This document shows, piece after piece, positions 11,151 through 21,193 of a DNA stretch of 64,000 nt. Numbering within the stretch: position 1 is the first letter of the stretch; each line of letters starts with the position of its first letter. The stretch spans positions 62,485,028 to 62,549,027 of the forward strand of contig OZ024936.1 in assembly GCA_964017235.1 (NCBI GenBank), given 5' to 3'. The notes below the pieces were generated by a model. That model ran no database searches, was not told where the DNA came from, and saw nothing but the letters and a program-made list of their open reading frames with translations. A program made the position numbers and the translations under genes. This DNA comes from Sabellastarte sp. h YS-2021 (lineage: Eukaryota; Annelida; Polychaeta; Sabellida; Sabellidae).

Positions 11151-13115
11151 TTGGACATTGTGCCTATGTTAGGTATGTGGGTTTAGTGAAGTGTTTGGCC
11201 ATTCAATCACACTAAGACTCATGTTCATGAGTGTGGTGTTGTTAAGTGAAAATGTTAGGATTGGTTTAGCATATTATCAGTAATTTTGGCACTGGAGATG
11301 ATGCTTAATCCTCTCTCTAAATGGATTTCTTGCTCCACCAATACTTGGTTCCCCACATAGTATAAATTATGTGAGTGTTGCCTTCTTACATGTGGGTCAG
11401 CTGGCTAGGTGTCTCTTAAGTACACCTGATGCCGTGGCTGCTTATTAAAGCAGTTGTAGAAAGTGCTCACTTGGCATAGATTTGGGTATTATGATGTGCC
11501 CAGTAAGTGTGATAGAGGTGGTGGACTTTGCGCCCCAAGTGTATATGGCAGTGACAGTAGTCTGACCAGCATAAGTAGACAAAAATGGTGCCTTCAGGAA
11601 AAACTGAGAAAATATGTCTCATGCTAGTCAGAGGTAAATGCCTGAAATTTTGTTAACAGGCATTTACCTCTGACTAGCATGAGACATATTTTCTCAGTTT
11701 AACAATATCTTAAGTAAAAAAAAAATCTGTGTTTGATGTGCAGCACTTTACTCTTTCTGTTGCTTGAGGACAGTGTCCATTTTGAGTAGTTTTGGCCTTG
11801 GACATAGAGTGTTCAGGGAGAAATATTTTGCATGTGTAAACAGGACTATTCTATCACAAGCCAAAAAGTTTAAGATTATTATCATGGATAAATTTGAAAA
11901 CCTTAAATATATCTGAATTTATAAAGTGGCAAACACATAAAAAGTAATGTTATATAATGTATCAGTTCATTATGTAAGAACATATTTGATATATTCAAGA
12001 ATTTATTTTTTTCTTTTTCTAGTAAGTTGTTCACATTATAGTTGTGATGTTTAGCTGGTCACAAATGTTAAATTTCTCGTATGACAAAAATGTGGTGAGA
12101 TCATGAGCTGTGACTTAATTAGGGACTCAAATGGCTATTTACAAAGAGTTTCTCCCTACATTAGATAACATGCAAATGTGAAAAATGACAGATAATATTG
12201 TCAAGTGTGCCCATGATGTTTCATTGTCACCTTATTCAAGTATGTGCTTTGTTAAGTACCTTGTGAGTTCTTTTTCTTTTAACAAGAATTTTGTTACTCA
12301 AATTGACACCTTGTTTGAATTCTTGTTCATTCTGCTGGGACTTTGAAAAATACTTATTGCTTTGCTTCTAGTTTGTAGGGAAATATTCTGTGCCATGGCA
12401 GTAAAACATTGGTCCACTATTGTAAAAAATGTGCCCAAATTGTTTATGTTATGGGATTAAAGGTCGATGTGTAAAGATGTAAAAGAGGTTTTACCAAGGC
12501 AAAAGTTGTCAAAGTCTCAAATATAGAGAAGAGCGAAATATTAATTTGTATAAACCTATATCCCAACAGTTAAGTCTAAAAAGTTATATATTTACCATTG
12601 TGTGGGTCTAAAGCTGCCTGTAAATACATAATAATATATAAGTGATTTATATACTTATTTAAGTGTTTAATTTATTGTAAAAAATGTTGTTGTGTTAAAT
12701 TATTCAAAATACGAACCCGATGAAATGGTTTTAAAACCATTCCATTTGTAGAAATTGAAGACAGAGTAAGAAACATAAAGGTAGAGATTGATACCTTACT
12801 TTCAAAGTGCAGGACATATTGGTTATAATTCAGAAAATGTTCATTTATTATTATTGACACAGGATTTAGCTCTATATCAAGGCCTGGTTTTGCAAAATAT
12901 TCCTGGTCAAGGAGGTCCTTAACTGAAGGTGTATTTTCTGTCTTTATGAAGGCCTTAAGATTCTGTTTGTAATTTTGTTAACTACCCCTTCTGAAGAAAT
13001 TCCTTAAAACTGAAGACACTAACTGCCTTTTTCAGTTGAAGGAATGGGTGCAATCATAGATTGTTACAAACATGTTTTAGAAATTAATGTGAATAGGGCC
13101 ATTACTAACGCTTTT
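11151..13115. other. Unannotated stretch with one perfect inverted repeat
   Basis: Apart from the inverted repeat at 11601-11700, no exon, RNA gene or element terminus was recognised. The sequence is AT-rich, and its short open frames have no recognisable domains. Confidence 0.4.
11601..11700. repeat. Perfect 44-bp inverted repeat with 12-nt spacer
   Basis: The arms at 11601-11644 and 11657-11700 are exact reverse complements over all 44 positions. The left arm begins AAACTGAGAAAATATG. The spacer is AAATTTTGTTAA. A transcript would form a long hairpin. No transposon-like target duplication is evident around it. Confidence 0.95.
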
Positions 13116-14282
13116 TACCCCACAGCCCTTAAGGGCTGTCGGGGTTTGTTTTCACCCGTGGTATCCAGATGGGCGGGCGGCGGGTAGAAGTTTGTCTGGC
13201 CTGTATCTCAGAAAGTGTAAGGTGTAGGAAGTTGATACTTGGTATTGACATTGGTTAGGAGGTGTACGTGTGCAATGTGATGGTCTGACCTTGATATGAC
13301 CTTTAACCTTGCTGTAGTGGCCTTGAGTTTGAAAATCTTGTCTGGGCTATATCTCAGGAACCGTAAGTTGTAGGAAGTTGATACTTGGTAGGGACATTGG
13401 TTAGGGCGTGTAGGTGTGCAACAGCATGGCGTGACCTTGATTTGACCTTTGACCTTCCTGTAGTGACCTTAACCTATAAAATTTAGTCCAGGCTATATCT
13501 CGGAAACCGTAAGGTGTAGGAAGTGAATACTTGGTAGGGACATTGGTTAGGGTGTATAGGTGTGCAATGTCATGGTGTAACCGTGAGTGGACCTTTGACC
13601 TTGCCGTAGTGACCTTGACCTATAAAATCTTGTCCGGGCTATATCTTGGAAACCGTAAGTTGTAGAACGTTGACACTTGGTAGGGATATTGGTTATGGGT
13701 TGTAGGCGTGCAGCATCATTCTGTGACCTTGATTTGACCCTTGGCCTTGTCATAGTAACCATGAGTTTTAAAAACTTGTCTGGGCTATTTCTTGGATTCC
13801 ATAAGGTGTAGAAGGTTGACACTTGGTAGGGGTATTGGTTAGGGGGTGTATGTAATGTATGTGTGCATCATGGTGTGACCTTTTTGCTCTGCCAAAGTGT
13901 GTTCATCTGCCATATTTGAGACATCTTTCTCTTATGACAAAGATATATGGATTGCTGCAACTGATTATTACATGCACTTTAAAATAATTATGCTATTTCA
14001 GTTGACAGCTATTCTCCAATTAATAAATTTTACAGCTTCATATTTTTAGTTTACCGATTAATGCTGTCATCTTGCTGTTGAATTTTCTTGTTTTAGTACT
14101 TTATCTTTACATCCATTTTCTTTCTCTTAGATGTTATTTTCTCTACTTAAACATTATTTGGACCTTTATATAAGTGACACTGTGCTGAAAGTATCCCAGT
14201 CTTTGTACTGTTTCACTACTTCTGTATGTCATACTGTTGAAAATTATTTCCCCAGGCTGTGGGGTATGGGCATCTCTGATGC
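13116..14282 (+). mobile_element. Family A satellite-core element, copy 2
   Basis: It has the same termini as copy 1: TACCCCACAGCC with the ACAGCCCTTAAGGGCTGT palindrome on the left, and GGCTGTGGGGTA plus hairpin GCATC-TCT-GATGC on the right. The core holds about five units with GACCTTGA and ATATCTCGGAAACCGTAAG motifs. The last 250 bp before the right end (13980-14250) match 3590-3820 of copy 1, so they are an element-specific 3' segment and not part of the satellite. Confidence 0.7.
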
Positions 14283-14969
14283 TATTTTTAATATAAACGT
14301 TACCCTTCAAAAAATTCTCTCTTTTTATAAGTACCGTACAGTATATATATTTCTTCTATCATTTACGTCGCAAGTTAGCCCATCATGGTTAGAGTCTAAT
14401 ACATGTATTTTGAAAATTCTCTGTGATTTATGCAGCTACTATTGTATAATTAATAACACTCTTGTATTATTTATACCTAGCTCTTTCTACATAGTAAAAG
14501 TTCCCTTAACTATGATAAAGATACCACTGTGAAATGTTGGAAGAATAAATAGTGAAAAGTCATGCTCTATATAATTTTCTTGCATTGGCCCAAGTTGACA
14601 AGTACAAATTAGCCAAAAATTTTCCGGACAAAAATACAAGTTTACACACAAAAAAATTTTAACCAGACCTCTGTTGATAAAAAGTTGCATTTCACCTTTT
14701 ACCTTTTTGTGTTTAATTATCTCCCACTGGGCTGTAGTCCATCATGTGTGTGAGTATGTTAGTGGGTGTGTGTGTACATATGTGTGTGAGTGCGTTAGTT
14801 GTTCTCTCTGATTTCTCCAAAACTACTACAGCTACAGATTTTTTGTCAATTAATTGTCCTAATGAATTTTCACACCCTTGAAAATTTTGTTGGTTTTGTG
14901 GACCTAGGCCTAAGTGAGTAATAGCAATTTTAGCTAATTTGAGTATAGGACTATAACTCCAAACCAAAT

Positions 14970-15546
14970 TTAGACTTATTATTGGTCCTAAGGTTTGGCA
15001 TGTTAAGCCAACCTCTAGGAAATCATGTGCTGGAAATCTTTTGATGATGGAGCATTTGACCTATCTCCCCTTGTTCAAGGTCAAACAGGAATCAACCATC
15101 TTTAAAGTTTAAAGGGCCTAAAACTCACATATTTTTTTCTAATTTGGGATGTTAAACTAACCTACAGGAAATCATGTGCTGCAGATCATTTGATTTGGTC
15201 AGATTTGACCTTTGACCGCTCCCTCAAAGTCAAACAAGGCTCAACTATCATAAAAGGGCCTAAAGCTCAGTTAATTTTGGTCCTAGATTTATGTATTTGG
15301 AGTTTTACATCACTTTCACCAGTGTACAGGTCATATCATGACGGGTAGTTCGAAGGGCAGAGGATACCAGTACATACAGTTGGTCAAGGTTCTGTACTGT
15401 AAACTGCCGACCAACGGCAAGCAAGTGCCAGTTTTCCCAATTGAGGTCGGGCCGGGAAGCAAACCCTGATCTCAGAGGTGGCAGGCGCGAGTGTTAGCAC
15501 TCTGCCTCTATGGCCCATTTTTGGTCCTAGATGTTTGGGATGGTAA
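14970..15546 (+). repeat. C-like satellite array, left part
   Basis: Tandem units of about 130-150 bp contain TTATTATTGGTCCTAG, AACCTATAGGAAATCATGTGCTG, TTTTGATG...TCAGATTTGACC and TCAAGGTCAAAC. The array is interrupted by a SINE (15289-15518) and then by the Harbinger element at 15547. It resumes at 29781 and, after the second DIRS element, at 33754. Confidence 0.75.
15275..15532 (-). mobile_element. tRNA-derived SINE with 14-bp target duplication
   Basis: The body at 15289-15518 is flanked by identical 14-bp copies of TTTTGGTCCTAGAT (15275-15288 and 15519-15532). That sequence is part of the host satellite unit, so the empty site is known. Read on the minus strand, it begins with a tRNA-like head having an A-box-like GGCAGAGTGCTAACAC and a degenerate B box near 15460. 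A shared central segment follows (CAGTACATACA...TGGTCAAGGTT). A second copy lies at 49190-49428. Transcription would be by RNA polymerase III and mobility by a LINE enzyme. Confidence 0.75.
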
Positions 15547-16036
15547 TGGGGGTGTTCCACTGGAACTGACCCTGTAACCGACTCTAGGGTCGGTTTCAAA
15601 AGTCATGGAATCGGGGACGTAAAACACATAAAAGCATGTGAAAATGCTGGGTCGATTACATCTCCCCGATAGGACGTAGTAAATACCGGCTTGTCTGGAT
15701 CTAGATCCTGACCAGACTTTGGGTCAGGATTATTTTCTTCATGACAAAAATGGAAAAGTACCGCGACAAGCTGTAAGCCCCTAACAGACAAGCCGTAGCA
15801 AGCCCTGATAAGCTGTAGTGACAAACAGACAGGACTGGAGTATTTTCCCAACCCACCCCGACTGGACTGATTATATCCTGGAGTCGGGATCCAGAATCGT
15901 GATTCATCCAACATCATATAAACCCCCTCTGGCTGTCAAAAAAACACTCATCACTGCCAAGATGCCAGCTACACACCAGAGAGAGATCTACAGAATCTTA
16001 GGGTACTTTTGGTTTTTATTGAGTTTAATATTTAGA

Positions 16037-16811
16037 TTTTACTGCGTTAATACATCCTATCCAATGGACAATTGCTTTACCGGTCGGCGCGACCGGTCCC
16101 GCCAAACGTCAGAAAAAGACGTCCTGTATATACTACCGGCAGTTTTTTGCAGAGCCATTCATCAACCGGCAATTTAACTGACACTTTAGTCTTCACTCTG
16201 GAACCGGCAAAGAGGTTATCATCCATAGAGGCAGCTGAGTTGTCATAATCCGGGATGTGATGCCAGTTCATGAAACTTCTCACCCCTCTAATAGTTTCCC
16301 TGTAATTGGCATCTTCAGAGAGGTCCTGATCTGTAGCCGTGTCCGGTAAATCACCCTGGCAGTGAATACTAGCCGGTGATGCCGGTTCCCCATCCAACTC
16401 AGCCTCACTATCAGATTCCCTAGCAACCTCAGAGTTCTGGCCAATGGGAGGCGACTGGTTATGCAGCGTAGTTTCAGCACCGGTAGGCAGAACCTCAGTA
16501 CCCGCACCAGGAGCCTGTGCAGGCTGGGTGGCCGTCCCTGCACCGGGAACCAGTAAAGGTTGGGTGGCTAACACTGCAGAGGTACCGGGGCCCTGAACAG
16601 GGTGGGTAGCACTCTCAACTCCATCTCTCCCAGCTTCTGTACCGGGAACCCCCAGCGGAGGTTGGGTAGCCGTCAACTGCGTAGCAACGTCACCAGTGCC
16701 CTCAGAAGACATAACACTAGTTGAAGCACCCGGATCAAAGAAAGGGTGTTCTCTGGGCACCACAGAGACAGAGGTCACCAGTCTCACCGGAACAGAGAGA
16801 AAAGGAGACAT
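16037..16811 (-). pseudogene. Rearranged DIRS fragment: ORF1 piece fused to terminal repeat
   Basis: Bases 16037-16140 match the left terminal repeat of the complete DIRS element at 18736 (GCGTTAATACATCCTATCC, then a CCGGTCGGCGCGACCGG-like run). Directly adjoining on the minus strand is a frame whose C-terminal part matches DIRS ORF1: NYRETIRGVRSFMNWHHIPD against NYRETMQGIRSYMGWSHIPE, and a shared EWLCKKL. The N-terminal half is Pro/Thr-rich with repeated ATQP motifs. Everything between ORF1 and the end (reverse transcriptase, RNase H, recombinase) is missing, so this is an internally deleted minus-strand copy. It cannot be active. Confidence 0.75.
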
Positions 16812-16829
16812 CTGAACCCAGGATCACCA

Positions 16830-17745
16830 CCTGCCCTACAACCAGCACCACAGCAACAGCCCCAGCCAGTCCCCAAGAGAAGAAGAAAGCCACCAAACCC
16901 CTGGGTCATGCCCTGGATCCTTCAAAGACGAGAAAAAGGATACTACAGACACATCCTGGCCAACCTGATACACACTGACATCCCAGGATACCAGAATTTT
17001 GTCACGATGCCACCTTTTTTTACCTCATGGAAGAACACATACACAACCGCATCAAAAAGTTAGTCGCCAATTTCAGGAAGCCATTAGAATTTGGACTGAA
17101 ACTGGCAGTAACACTGAGACACCTGGCCACCTTGCAGTATCACTGGTTGGTTGGCTAAACCACCATCTGCAAATTCGTTTCCCAGGTCTGCCGAGTCATT
17201 CTTGATGAATTCCAGGACGGATATTTGCCCTGACCTGATAGCTCTGATGAGTGGAAAAGCGAGAAGTTCAGAACCAGATGGAATGTCCCCCACGCTGTAG
17301 GGGCAATAGACCAGAAACATATCACCATGAAGAAGCCAAAGAAATTGGGCAGTGACTACTACAACTACAAGGGCTTCTTTTCCCTGGTTCTCCTGGCCCT
17401 GGTTGAGGCAGAATACAGATTCCTGTGGATAGACTATGGGTAAAATGGTTCTTGCTCATATGCACAGATTTTCAACAGAAATGATTTGAGGGAGAAGATC
17501 GAGGACAGAAGCTTGGAGCTTCCAGCACCTGAACTGCTGGGGAAGGGAAGGCCAGAATAACCAACTACAGGATCTCCAGAGGCAGGAGGGTGGTTGAAAA
17601 TGCCTTTGGAATCTTAGTGAGCCAGTTCAGGGTACTACTTGGCACCATGTAGCAAAGGCCAAGGGTAGTCAAAGACATTGTGTTTGCGTGTGTGGTGTTT
17701 GCACAACATGCGGAGGACACACCATTGACGAGCAGACAGGGCACC
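16830..17745 (+). pseudogene. Harbinger-type transposase (HARBI1-like DDE nuclease), broken
   Basis: The translated pieces follow the family order. A basic N-terminus (KRRRKPPNPWVMPWILQRR) comes first, then GLKLAVTLRHLA-like helices, [14 protein letters not shown] with the first catalytic Asp, [25 protein letters not shown], and [20 protein letters not shown] near the C-terminus. The frame is interrupted by several in-frame stops, for example after WIDYG, and by frame changes. The segment that should carry the second catalytic Asp (GDDAF region) is missing between ELLGKG and RISRGRR. A working enzyme would cut and paste the element in the nucleus together with its MADF/Myb-like partner. This copy is dead. 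Confidence 0.8.
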
Positions 17746-18369
17746 AACCCCAGCAAATGACGTAGCGGCCCTACAAAATGCAGAGGCAGTGTATGTGCCT
17801 AATAAGAACTACAGGAATCCTTTGAGGGAGGCCAAACATCAATGAGAGCTACTGTAAGACTACAGTAAGACTGCAATCATGTGGGGGCATTGGCTGGGCA
17901 GGAGGACAGGATCTGAGTTGTGTTGACCAACAAACCTGGTGGCAGAACCTGGCATCTTTCAGTCCTTTTCAGAACTACCCAATTGTTCCAAGAACTTTTA
18001 CTTAAGCTGGTGCTGCTGAAATTTTCAACTAATTTTCAGATAATACAAACTATTCCAAAACAAGTTTTAAAACTTTTTCAAAGTCACAAGTCTCCTGTTT
18101 AAAGCATTCAACCCAATTTATGTAAAAATAACACGCCCACACACACCCCGCCGCCCCCCCCCCCCCCCCTTGCCTTAATATAAAAAATTTGTAAACCTTT
18201 AATAATATATATATATTTTTTTCAAAATTATTTTCTTGCAGATTTGCAAGTTATTTTAAAGTACAAAATCAGCCAAAGGTCAAAAAGTGGAATCTAAAGG
18301 TCAAAATACTTCCCCCAAATGTCAGACCTTCTTCAGAGTCTAAGTAGTTTTTGTTTAAATTTTTAATTT

Positions 18370-18725
18370 TTTGGGCGTTCTGACATTATGGCATCACTCT
18401 GTGGCATCTGTGTCCGCGTCCACGTAAATGACTTCTCCAAAAGTGCAAGGCCCAGAGACATGCAGTTACTTTTCAAAGATACCTTATCTATCGAAGATGA
18501 TAAATCGTAAAATACATGCAGATCTGTCTGTTTATCTGTTTCACAGAGCCATTAGAAGAGGGGTACTCCCACCCAAAGTGTGAAAATTTCAACACTTTAT
18601 CACAATTTTCTCATTCACTATTGAAGAAATTTCTCTCTTATCTCGCATATATGTACCAGGGCTCAAGCAGATTACCTTGTGTGAATATTGGGCCTGGATC
18701 TTTCTTAATTTTTTTTATGAATCTT
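18370..18725 (+). repeat. Dispersed repeat E, copy 1
   Basis: This 350-bp stretch recurs inverted at about 57990-58345, with shared blocks such as AGAGACATGCAGTTACTTTT, TATCGAAGATGATAAATCG and AATTTCAACACTTTATCAC. No termini, coding capacity or tRNA-like head were identified. It lies inside the Harbinger element. Confidence 0.6.
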
Positions 18726-18746
18726 TAAAAGTCATTTTTATTGCGT

Positions 18747-18927
18747 TAATACATCCTATCCAATGGACAATAGCTTATCCGGTCGGCGCGGACCGGCCCG
18801 CCAAACGTCAGAAAAAGACGTCCTGTGTCTCCACCGGCTAGGCCGGCCCAGTACTGTGCACTCGCCAAATGGCGTGTCGTACTTCCTTCCTGTCTAGACA
18901 GCGTGACGTCATAGCATCTTTTTCGTT
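18747..18927 (+). repeat. DIRS left inverted terminal repeat
   Basis: It is the near-exact inverse of 24927-25110. It contains GTCGGCGCGGACCGGC, AGAAAAAGACGTCCTGTG and TGACGTCATAGCATC. The TGACGTCA CRE-like palindrome falls just upstream of ORF1 and could be promoter-related; that role is inferred only. Confidence 0.9.
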
Positions 18928-19039
18928 TGGCGCATGACTAGTGCACAGGAATTTTTTCAGCCAGATATATTTTAAAGTTTTCATCAGACATTTTGTTCTG
19001 GAAGCTTTCTTATTGTGTCCAACGGATAGTATTTATATC

Positions 19040-21193
19040 ATGTCTTCTCCAGGACAACGCAGGGGGAGTTGTGGTCACGCCATGGCTAATTTTGACACTC
19101 ATCAGTATTGCGCACGCTGCAGAGAGAAGGGTAAGGGCTCTGACCCCTGTATTAAAGAACCACAATCAGATAACTGCTCCATTTGTAATGCCTTTTCTGA
19201 AGAGCAGCGTCAGCAGTTAGCTACACCTTCTTATAGACTGAAGAAGGAGAAACGGGAGGCTAAGAAGCTTGTTACAGCTCCATCTCAAGAATCAGAAGAG
19301 TTGGTGGACCCCGCTAGTGTAGCTGTTATAGGGGCTGTGGATAAAGGTTCTCTGAAATCTCCCTCTCCCGCCCCTCCACCAGAGAAAAAGACCAAGAAGG
19401 ACTTAAAAAAGGATATTAGGAAGGACAAATCCCCCCCTGCTAAAGCTTCCAAATCTACCAGTCAGACCACTGCAGACTCTAAAATTGCAGACTTGGACCT
19501 TAAGTGGTCGGAACGTTTCAACCGCTTAGAAGCGTTGATTTTATCAAAGAACTTTGAACCTACCTTTTCTGCCAACGTTAAGGTTACACCGACCCATTCA
19601 CCTCCGTCATCGGTTGAAAATGTGTCTGAGCCGTTTATCCGGCCTTCAACTTCATCCACGCTTCCTGGAAATGGCTCCTCTGCTGAAAAGCATCAGCCTA
19701 CCAGTAAAGCAGTGACCGACAAGCCGACTTCTTCTTCTAAGTTTCCTGGTACGGGCTTCTCTGCTACCCAGCATCAGCCGGCCAGTCAAACTAAATCCAG
19801 CCGACCTACATCAACCTCCAAGTTTCCTGGACAAGGCTCCTCTGCTAGTATGCACCAGCCTGCCAGTAAAACTGCTAGTAGCCGACCTACTCCACTGGAC
19901 TCGGTTCAGAACCGGCCTGCTGTTACTGACCGACCTCTCCCCACAGGACCGGCCGACACCGGCTCTCCTACTCTGCATAGATCTAGAAGGGATAGTGTAT
20001 CCAGCCTTTCCTCAGAGGCCAACAGTGTCCAGTCGGACCGACCTCCTTTGGATCTATACACGGAGGAAGGGGAACTCTCTGAGGACCCGGATCAAACAGT
20101 CATGGACCAGGACCAACCTATTTCGGAAGAACAAAATTATAGAGAGACAATGCAAGGCATCCGCTCTTATATGGGATGGTCCCATATTCCAGAGGTCGAC
20201 AACTTAACAGCCACTTCAGATGACAACCCCTTTGCAGGGCCTAAGACAGTGACACCGGGCAAAGTTTCAATTAAAATGCCCACAGAGGAGTGGCTCTGTA
20301 AGAAGCTAGGGAAACTAAATTTGACACTAACTGAAGGGTATCCCTCCCGTGGCTCAGAAGCCGGTGGTTTGGCAAAAGATGTGTTTCTCAGACCTCCCCG
20401 TTCTCAGTCAAAATGGTACGGCCTGCACACCGACTCTCAACCGGATCCGACTAAAGTGACCAGTTGGAGTACTGACGCCTCAAAACTAAACAGCAGTTAC
20501 AGCCGGATTGCCCGTTACACCGGACTTTCTTCCACTCCACCTGCTTCACGCAGGATAGCTCAGGAAACGCTGCGCCGGTGGGAAAGGTCGGCTAGGGAAG
20601 CCTCCGTTGTGTGTAACCAGGCTGCGAGTTTTAATCGGTGTTTGTTCAGAGTACAACAAAGCATGAAAGATCACATCAAGACACTGTCTTCTGAAAATAA
20701 GGGTAAAGGATCTTCAAAGAGTTCGGTGGCCATTGATGAGTTAAACTACCTCCTGGACTTCAACTCCAGTATTACACAAGCAACCGCGAAGTCCATGGAG
20801 CACTTGTCGGATTTTGTGTTCATAACCATGGGGAATCTCACCCTGGTCCATAGGGACGCGTATCTTAGCCACCTCAGGACGGGTATCAAGCAGGACACCC
20901 TCACAGCTTTGAGAGCCGCCCCTCTTCACATACCGACACTCTTCCCGGATGCCACTATTAAGCGTGCAGAGGAAGACATTGCTCAGTTTGAGTCAAAAGG
21001 ACACACCGGACAGCAGCATAGCAAGGGTCGTTACCACCCTTATGAGCGTCCGGACAAGAGACACAGTGGAAAAGACACCAAATCGGAGAAACCGGCTTGG
21101 AAAACAATTGGGAAGAAACAGTTTAGAAAAGGGAAAGGACGTGCTTCCACCTACTCTTCCCGACCTGCCAAGGGCCAGCAGTCGTACAAATGA
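19040..21193 (+). CDS. DIRS ORF1 (gag-like protein)
   Basis: The frame is open from 18941, but the ATG at 19040 (MSSPGQRRGSCGHAM) is preferred because homology to the other DIRS ORF1 here begins there. The N-terminus has a Cys/His-rich zinc-binding pattern (CGH...DTHQYCARCREKGKGSDPC...CSIC). It is followed by a Lys/Ser/Pro-rich disordered region and three tandem copies of a roughly 27-residue KFPGTGFSATQHQPAS-type repeat. A conserved core (NYRETMQGIRSYMGWSHIPE, EEWLCKKLGK) comes next, then a Lys/Arg-rich C-terminus that may bind nucleic acid. It probably forms the particle packaging the element RNA. No internal stop is seen. It overlaps the next frame by about 245 bases. Confidence 0.85.
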   Translation: MSSPGQRRGSCGHAMANFDTHQYCARCREKGKGSDPCIKEPQSDNCSICNAFSEEQRQQLATPSYRLKKEKREAKKLVTAPSQESEELVDPASVAVIGAVDKGSLKSPSPAPPPEKKTKKDLKKDIRKDKSPPAKASKSTSQTTADSKIADLDLKWSERFNRLEALILSKNFEPTFSANVKVTPTHSPPSSVENVSEPFIRPSTSSTLPGNGSSAEKHQPTSKAVTDKPTSSSKFPGTGFSATQHQPASQTKSSRPTSTSKFPGQGSSASMHQPASKTASSRPTPLDSVQNRPAVTDRPLPTGPADTGSPTLHRSRRDSVSSLSSEANSVQSDRPPLDLYTEEGELSEDPDQTVMDQDQPISEEQNYRETMQGIRSYMGWSHIPEVDNLTATSDDNPFAGPKTVTPGKVSIKMPTEEWLCKKLGKLNLTLTEGYPSRGSEAGGLAKDVFLRPPRSQSKWYGLHTDSQPDPTKVTSWSTDASKLNSSYSRIARYTGLSSTPPASRRIAQETLRRWERSAREASVVCNQAASFNRCLFRVQQSMKDHIKTLSSENKGKGSSKSSVAIDELNYLLDFNSSITQATAKSMEHLSDFVFITMGNLTLVHRDAYLSHLRTGIKQDTLTALRAAPLHIPTLFPDATIKRAEEDIAQFESKGHTGQQHSKGRYHPYERPDKRHSGKDTKSEKPAWKTIGKKQFRKGKGRASTYSSRPAKGQQSYK

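Noticed and set aside
14131-14532. 133-residue plus-strand ORF
   Set aside because: It spans the 3' end of a family A element and AT-rich flank, and similar text is found in the non-coding copy at 3690-3840. No domain was recognised.
18147-18170. Long poly-C run as a regulatory or quadruplex site
   Set aside because: A simple low-complexity tract in decayed transposon sequence; nothing else supports a function.
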